NCBI GenBank assembly: GCA_002343825.1
Contig: DDSL01000096.1
Location: 1-11,398 of the forward strand
DNA length: 11,398 bases
Direction of reading: 5' to 3'
DNA from: Chthonomonas sp. UBA2391
GTDB taxonomy: Bacteria; Armatimonadota; Fimbriimonadia; Fimbriimonadales; Fimbriimonadaceae
The position numbers and the translations under genes were made by a program. Of this stretch, positions 7,372 through 11,398 are shown in pieces (within the stretch, counting starts at the first letter, position 1; each line of letters begins with the position of its first letter). Below the pieces are notes generated by a model that was not told the DNA's origin, made no database searches, and worked only from the letters and a program-made list of their open reading frames with translations.

Positions 7372-7425
7372 GGACAGATAAGTCTGATTGGACATATAGG
7401 ACTTATAGGACCTATAAGTCCGTTC
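7372..7425. repeat. 9-base-phased repeat array (GGACnTATA type)
   Basis: Consecutive 9-base units in exact phase: GGACAGATA, AGTCTGATT, GGACATATA, GGACTTATA, GGACCTATA, AGTCCGTTC. Three units (7390-7416) share GGAC-n-TATA exactly, the first differs at one further base, and the AGTC-type units look like inverted or degenerate versions. The array is AT-rich inside a GC-rich region and lies between the divergent starts of the E2 and MBOAT genes. The 9-base period also gives three-codon repeats in shadow frames, but no gene is supported here. Confidence 0.75.
7399..7421. repeat. Perfect 23-base palindrome within the 9-base array
   Basis: The arms GGACTTATAGG and CCTATAAGTCC are exact reverse complements around a single central A (7410). 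In DNA this is a strong candidate binding site for a dimeric regulator; as RNA the near-zero loop makes it a poor hairpin unless some pairs open. It lies about 41 bases before the MBOAT start codon and about 88 bases before the E2 start, so it could serve either divergent gene. Confidence 0.6.
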
Positions 7426-7462
7426 ACCCGTCCGGAGCGAGTATCCTAGCAACCCCACTGGG

Positions 7463-8824
7463 ATGCAGTTCCACTCGTTCGTCTTTCTCGTCTTCGCGGC
7501 CGTCTTCTTTGCCGCGTGGTACGGGCTCGGCGACCGCCCCCGGGCAAAGCAAGTCCTGCTCATCACGGCCTCGTGGTTCTTCTATGGGTTCGCCGAGTGG
7601 TGGTTCCTCGTCCCATTCCTCCTCACAGGAACACTCGACTACTTCGCCGGGCTGGCCATGGGCGGCGATCCGCCTCGCAAGAAGCTCTACCTCGCACTCT
7701 CCCTGGGGGCAAACCTCGGAGCGCTCGGATTCTTCAAGTACTTCGTCTTTTTCGCCCGGAGCTTCGAGTCGGTGGCCGGGGCCGATTGGGTAATTCCCAA
7801 TATCGTTCTTCCGGTCGGAATCAGCTTCTACACCTTCCAGAGCATGAGCTATACGATCGGGGTCTACCGGGGCGAACTCCCCCCTACCCGCGATCCGCTA
7901 ACCTTCTTCTCCTTCCTCTCGATGTGGCCGCAGTTCGTGGCCGGACCCATCGAGCGAGCCGCTCGCCTGATCCCCCAACTGGAAAAGCCTGGCCGCGCCA
8001 CCTCCCAACAGCAGTGGGACGGGATGCGGCTCATCAGCCTCGGATACTTCAAAAAAACGGTGGTCGCCGACAACTGCGCCCCCATCGTTAACGCGGCTTT
8101 TGCCAGTCCGCCACCGGATGCAGGAGGACTCTTTTGGTGGGCTATCGGACTCCTCTTTGCCATCCAGATCTACTGCGACTTCAGCGGATATTCCGACATC
8201 GCCCGCGGCCTCGCCAAGTGGATGGGGATCGATCTGGTCGTCAACTTCAACGGCCCGTATCTTGCCGAATCCTTTAAGGACTTCTGGAATCGCTGGCATA
8301 TTTCGCTCTCGACCTGGTTCCGCGACTACGTCTATATCCCGCTGGGAGGCCGCCACAACGCCACCCGCAACCTCTGGATCACGATGTTGGTCAGCGGGCT
8401 TTGGCACGGGGCCGCCTGGACGTTTGTCATCTGGGGCGCCCTCCACGCCACTTATGTCACCTTGGAGCGCCTTACCGGCTCGGACCGCTGGCTTCGCGGC
8501 CTGGCCGGTAACCTTGTGGTGATCGCCGGAGTGACGGTCGGCTGGATCTTCTTCCGGGCCGAAACCTTGCCCCTAGCCCTCGATGTCACGGCTCAGATGT
8601 TCTCTCCTCTCTCTTGGTCCGTGGCATCGGTCGCGGGTCTGGGGCTCAAGCCGTTCGTCCTGCTTGGCGGCGCGATCCTGGTCTGGCTGGGGTGCCGTTT
8701 CTGGAAAGAGCGACCGGTCTGGAATGAGCCGACCCTCCTGCGCCAACTCGCCCTGGCCCTGCTCCTGATGTCCGCCGTCTATCTGCGGGGTCCCGGTAGC
8801 ACCTTCATCTATTTTCAATTCTGA
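7463..8824 (+). CDS. MBOAT-family membrane O-acyltransferase (AlgI/DltB-like)
   Basis: Integral membrane protein of 453 residues that moves acyl groups (often acetyl) across or onto extracytoplasmic polymers. It has many hydrophobic helices, from SFVFLVFAAVFFAAWY (5-20) to the C-terminal LALALLLMSAVYL. MBOAT landmarks are all present: LPVGISFYTFQSMSYTIGVYRGE (116-138), FVAGPIERA (158-166), YCDFSGYSDIARGLAKWMGI (237-256), FKDFWNRWHISLSTWFRDYVYIPLGG (271-296), and SGLWHGAAWTFVIWGALHA (311-329) with the presumed catalytic His315. The layout matches the AlgI-like group acting on alginate, peptidoglycan or other glycans; the acceptor is unknown. The ATG at 7463 has no Shine-Dalgarno. The stop overlaps the next start by one base (TGATG), tying it to the SGNH partner. 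The divergent upstream interval holds the 9-base array. Confidence 0.95.
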   Translation: MQFHSFVFLVFAAVFFAAWYGLGDRPRAKQVLLITASWFFYGFAEWWFLVPFLLTGTLDYFAGLAMGGDPPRKKLYLALSLGANLGALGFFKYFVFFARSFESVAGADWVIPNIVLPVGISFYTFQSMSYTIGVYRGELPPTRDPLTFFSFLSMWPQFVAGPIERAARLIPQLEKPGRATSQQQWDGMRLISLGYFKKTVVADNCAPIVNAAFASPPPDAGGLFWWAIGLLFAIQIYCDFSGYSDIARGLAKWMGIDLVVNFNGPYLAESFKDFWNRWHISLSTWFRDYVYIPLGGRHNATRNLWITMLVSGLWHGAAWTFVIWGALHATYVTLERLTGSDRWLRGLAGNLVVIAGVTVGWIFFRAETLPLALDVTAQMFSPLSWSVASVAGLGLKPFVLLGGAILVWLGCRFWKERPVWNEPTLLRQLALALLLMSAVYLRGPGSTFIYFQF

Positions 8825-9747
8825 TGACTCGCTCGCCCATCGCCCCGGTCCTCGTTCTTGCCCTTGCCCTGATTGGCGCGGCCGGATATCTCGGCCCCCA
8901 GGTCAAGAGCCGCGAAGTCGTGACCGCCAGTTTTTGGGCGCGCAAGCTCCGCGCCCCCGCCGAGTTTGACCTCGTGGTGGTGGGGGACTCCCGCGCCTAC
9001 CGTGGCCTGAACCCCGATCTCACCCCGGGGATCCGGGGGTTGAACTTTGCCTTCAGCAACGGAGCCCTGACTCCCGACTACCTCCGCGCGGCGGCTGCTA
9101 AACTCCGCCCCAAAGGCCGCCGAATCTTGGTTTTGGCGATCACTCCCCACTCGCTCACTCCACGGGCGGCGATTTCCAATGGCTACGTCGATCTCCTTCG
9201 CCGAGACAACTGGGAAATCGACTGGGCGATCCGATCCGAAAGAGGCATGAAGTGGACCGCTCCGTGGACCGCCGGTGCCCTTGGCGAATTCCTCACGAGC
9301 TTCGATCGAAATACCCCGAATGAGGCCGCCCGAAACCCCGAAACCTATCACCCCAATGGCTGGGTGAGCAGCCCTCTTCCCGCCGATCCCGATCCCGACC
9401 TGACGATCTATGAGCGTGACTTCCGAGGAAATCAGGTCACTCAAGAAAACCTCCAAGACCTCTCCAAAACGATCACCGAACTCGACCGAACTGGAGTGAC
9501 CGTGCTCGCTTTCTTCATGCCGTCCTGCGCCGGAATGGAAGCCCTCGAAGACCGGCTCTCCGGACTCGGTGAACGCCGCAGTCTTGCCGAAAAAATGTTC
9601 CAAGCTGGGGCCGTCTGGCGAACCTACGACGGCCCCCCGACCCAGACCTACGACGGCAGCCATCTCAATCAGCAAGAAGCCGAGCAGGTCTCGCGCTGGC
9701 TCGCCGGGCAGGTATCGTCACTCTTACCCAAACGATGGAAATCCTGA
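8824..9747 (+). CDS. Membrane-anchored SGNH-fold protein (AlgJ/DltD-like acylation partner)
   Basis: 307-residue protein with an N-terminal signal anchor (about 8-23, PVLVLALALIGAAGYL) and a periplasm- or surface-facing SGNH-type domain. The block I nucleophile is in VVVGDSRAYRGLNP (51-64) as Gly-Asp-Ser56. GLNFAFSNGAL (72-82) fits the oxyanion region, LVLAITPHSL (102-111) is a core strand, and YDGSHLNQQEAEQVSRWL (276-293) carries the Asp277-x-x-His280 pair. Such proteins complete MBOAT-dependent O-acylation by transferring the acyl group to the polymer, which fits the gene order here. It is shorter than AlgJ or AlgX and has no carbohydrate-binding module that I can see. The start ATG 8824 overlaps the MBOAT stop by one base; its own 3' end overlaps hpt by 13 bases. 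The triad is visible; its partner role is inferred from context. Confidence 0.85.
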   Translation: MTRSPIAPVLVLALALIGAAGYLGPQVKSREVVTASFWARKLRAPAEFDLVVVGDSRAYRGLNPDLTPGIRGLNFAFSNGALTPDYLRAAAAKLRPKGRRILVLAITPHSLTPRAAISNGYVDLLRRDNWEIDWAIRSERGMKWTAPWTAGALGEFLTSFDRNTPNEAARNPETYHPNGWVSSPLPADPDPDLTIYERDFRGNQVTQENLQDLSKTITELDRTGVTVLAFFMPSCAGMEALEDRLSGLGERRSLAEKMFQAGAVWRTYDGPPTQTYDGSHLNQQEAEQVSRWLAGQVSSLLPKRWKS

Positions 9748-10250
9748 TCAGCGAATCCGACATTGCCGCCAAGGTGGCCGAACTGGCCGAGACCATTCGG
9801 AAGGACTATGGTCTAGCTGACCTCGTCCTCGTCGGGATCCTGAAGGGCTCCATCTTCTTCCTCAGCGATCTCGCCAAGCACCTGGGCGTGAATGTCACGA
9901 TGGACTTCATCCAAACCAGTAGCTATGCGGGAGAAAAGTCGAGCAGCGGGGTTGTCCAGATTCGGAAGGACTTGGACTCAAGCATCGAAGGCAAACACGT
10001 GCTCCTAGTCGAGGACATCATCGACACCGGCCTCACCCTCAACCACCTGAGGGAGCTCCTCGAAACAAGAAAACCCGCCTCCCTCAAGGTCGTTTCGCTA
10101 CTCAGCAAACCCGGCGCACGCAAGCACGAAACCCAAATTGACTACCTCGGATTCGAGATTCCTGAAAAATTTGTGGTAGGATATGGCTTGGATTACGCGG
10201 AACGCTATCGCAACCTTCCTTTCATCGCTGTCCTTACTGACGAAGCGTAA
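9735..10250 (+). CDS. hpt: Hypoxanthine phosphoribosyltransferase
   Basis: Purine-salvage enzyme joining hypoxanthine or guanine to PRPP to give IMP or GMP in the cytoplasm. The 171-residue length is typical. Visible motifs are LVGILKGSIFFLSDLAKHL (32-50), the flexible loop region with TSSYAGEKSSSGVVQIRKDL (61-80), the PRPP-binding signature VEDIIDTGLTL (92-102), and the purine-binding C-terminal part EKFVVGYGLDYAERYRNLPFI (144-164). All are intact. The ATG at 9735 lies inside the end of the SGNH gene (13-base overlap) in another frame and has no Shine-Dalgarno, so re-initiation after the upstream stop is plausible. It is followed after 75 bases by rho. Sharing an operon with cell-surface acylation genes is unusual but may be simple packing. 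Confidence 0.96.
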   Translation: MEILISESDIAAKVAELAETIRKDYGLADLVLVGILKGSIFFLSDLAKHLGVNVTMDFIQTSSYAGEKSSSGVVQIRKDLDSSIEGKHVLLVEDIIDTGLTLNHLRELLETRKPASLKVVSLLSKPGARKHETQIDYLGFEIPEKFVVGYGLDYAERYRNLPFIAVLTDEA

Positions 10251-10270
10251 TCCGTTTCCCCGCAGCCCAC

Positions 10271-10301
10271 ATCGCCGCTATGGCATCGTGCACGCGGCGA
10301 T
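10271..10301 (+). other. 8-bp GC-rich hairpin in the hpt-rho leader
   Basis: ATCGCCGC (10271-10278) pairs perfectly with GCGGCGAT (10294-10301) around a 15-base loop, which itself contains a possible GCA-TCG-TGC mini-stem. It lies between the hpt stop and the rho start, with no U-rich run after it, so it is not a normal intrinsic terminator. It could stabilise or punctuate the mRNA, or take part in control of rho. The pairing is seen; the function is inferred. Confidence 0.45.
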
Positions 10302-10325
10302 TCTCTGAAACCCATAGGTTACGCA

Positions 10326-11398
10326 ATGACGCACACGTTTCGGCCTCGAAACCAAGGCGGCGGCCAACATCGGCGCAAACAAAAGAACCGAGAAGGCCTC
10401 CCCAAGGTAGACCAACAATCCGACCTCGAGCAAATGCCCGAGATCGACTTCAACCACTTCGACCAGATGTCCACGACCGATCTGGCCAAGGCCTGCAAGG
10501 CCGCCAAGATCAAGCTGGAAGGCGACCGTACGGACGTCATCGAAGAACTCTTGCTCAAGGCTAACGCCGAGAGTGGCGCGGTCTATGCTCGCGGAGTTCT
10601 GGAAATCCTGAAAGATGGTTGGGGATTCTTGCGCCGGGACAACTACGTCCCCAGCGACCGAGACGTCTATGTCAGCCAGAGCCAGATCAAGAAGTTCGGT
10701 CTGCGCCAGGGCGACTTCGTCTTTGGTCTCGTCCGCTCTCCCAAGGAAGGCGAAAAGTACCAGGGCCTTCTGCGCGTCGAGAGCGTCAACGGATTTGGCA
10801 CCGCTTCGCCCGGGATGGCGATGCGCCGAGATTTTGAGGGCCTCACCCCCCTCTTCCCCGATGAGCGAATCAAGATGGAGGCGGTGATGGAAAACATCCC
10901 CGCACGCATCATCGACCTCATCGCCCCGATCGGTAAGGGCTCCCGAGGACTGATCGTCGCTCCACCCAAAGCCGGGAAGACGACCATCATCAAGACCATC
11001 GCCGGATCCATTGCGACCAACCATCCCGAGGTCGCCCTCATGGTCCTCCTCGTCGATGAACGCCCCGAAGAAGTCACCGACATGCGGCGATTCGTCAAGG
11101 GGCAGGTCATCAGCAGCACCTTTGACGAACCGGCCGAAAACCACATGCGGGTCACCGAGCTCTGCCTCGATCAGGCCAAGCGCATGGTTGAGATGGGCCG
11201 AGACGTCGTCATTCTGCTCGACTCGATCACCCGTCTGGCGCGCGCCTACAACACTGTGCAGCCGGCATCCGGAAAGGTCTTGACCGGTGGCGTCGATGCC
11301 AACGCCCTGCAGAAGCCGAAACGCTTCTTCGGTGCGGCACGCAATATCGAGGAAGGGGGGTCGCTGACAATCATCGCCACCGCGCTGATCGACACCGG
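10326..11398 (+). CDS. rho: Transcription termination factor Rho (C-terminus cut by window edge)
   Basis: RNA-dependent hexameric ATPase that ends transcription at Rho-dependent sites. 357 complete codons are present. After a basic tail (PRNQGGGQHRRKQKNREG) comes the Rho N-terminal helical domain (about 43-80, FDQMSTTDLAKACKAAKI), then the cold-shock-like RNA-binding domain (about 85-157, GVLEILKDGWGFLRRDNYVPS). The ATPase core has Walker A APPKAGKTT (212-220), LLVDERPEEVTDM (241-253), STFDEPAENHMRV (264-276), Walker B DVVILLDSITRLARAYN (293-309), and the Q-loop KVLTGGVDANAL (317-328). The frame runs off the right edge without a stop after GGSLTIIATALIDTG. The ATG at 10326 is the only ATG in frame after the hpt stop at 10250; AGG at 10316-10318 may be a weak ribosome site. 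It is probably read with hpt. The identification is secure. Confidence 0.97.
   Translation, partial: MTHTFRPRNQGGGQHRRKQKNREGLPKVDQQSDLEQMPEIDFNHFDQMSTTDLAKACKAAKIKLEGDRTDVIEELLLKANAESGAVYARGVLEILKDGWGFLRRDNYVPSDRDVYVSQSQIKKFGLRQGDFVFGLVRSPKEGEKYQGLLRVESVNGFGTASPGMAMRRDFEGLTPLFPDERIKMEAVMENIPARIIDLIAPIGKGSRGLIVAPPKAGKTTIIKTIAGSIATNHPEVALMVLLVDERPEEVTDMRRFVKGQVISSTFDEPAENHMRVTELCLDQAKRMVEMGRDVVILLDSITRLARAYNTVQPASGKVLTGGVDANALQKPKRFFGAARNIEEGGSLTIIATALIDT

Noticed and set aside
7372..7425. CRISPR array or satellite of an insertion sequence
   Set aside because: Units are 9 bases with no spacers, and there are no flanking cas genes, transposase or target duplications.
7321..7566. Small open frames across the 9-base array with repeating tripeptides
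   Set aside because: The peptide repeats follow directly from the 9-base period; no ribosome site or conserved domain supports translation.
8815..9675. 286-codon minus-strand open frame opposite the SGNH gene
   Set aside because: Shadow of a gene with a visible catalytic triad; its product shows no family features.
10278..11144. 288-codon minus-strand open frame opposite rho
   Set aside because: It lies wholly over the highly conserved Rho reading frame and has no recognisable motif; a codon-bias shadow.

Overview
The window reads as a chromosomal segment of a moderately GC-rich bacterium with tightly packed genes. Most genes are housekeeping or surface functions and none looks phage- or transposon-derived. 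The lineage cannot be fixed from sequence alone. A large secreted STN-like protein with Gly/Met tracts and the general gene style would suit Armatimonadota or a similar phylum, but this is a weak impression. Few start codons have a convincing Shine-Dalgarno sequence.

Left part (1-2965): on the minus strand, a large exported protein with an STN-like N-terminal domain (560-2899) is followed after about 40 bases by the 5' part of leuS (1-518, cut by the window edge). A short AT-rich divergent interval (2912-2965) contains a perfect small inverted repeat right before the next gene.

Middle part (2966-7311): on the plus strand, an RluA/RluD-type 23S rRNA pseudouridine synthase overlaps by an ATGA junction with a GNAT acetyltransferase fused to a DUF2087 domain. 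That gene meets a small secreted protein head-on, with interlocked stop codons (4665-4668). A PhzF-family isomerase (plus) diverges from the small secreted gene and converges, 6 bases apart, on a 2-oxoacid dehydrogenase E2 gene (minus).

Right part (7312-11398): a 150-base divergent interval carries a striking 9-base-phased array with a perfect 11+1+11 palindrome. It precedes a plus-strand run of four genes: an MBOAT O-acyltransferase, a membrane-anchored SGNH-fold partner (1-base overlap), a hypoxanthine phosphoribosyltransferase (13-base overlap), and, after 75 bases containing an 8-bp hairpin, rho (cut by the right edge). The first two form a compact module that probably acylates a surface polymer. 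The last two are housekeeping genes that may be co-transcribed with it.

No rRNA, tRNA, CRISPR array, insertion sequence or convincing intrinsic terminator was seen, and there is no gene-free stretch longer than about 150 bases. The best candidate for something undescribed is the 9-base-phased array. The STN-like secreted protein and the compact MBOAT/SGNH pair come next.
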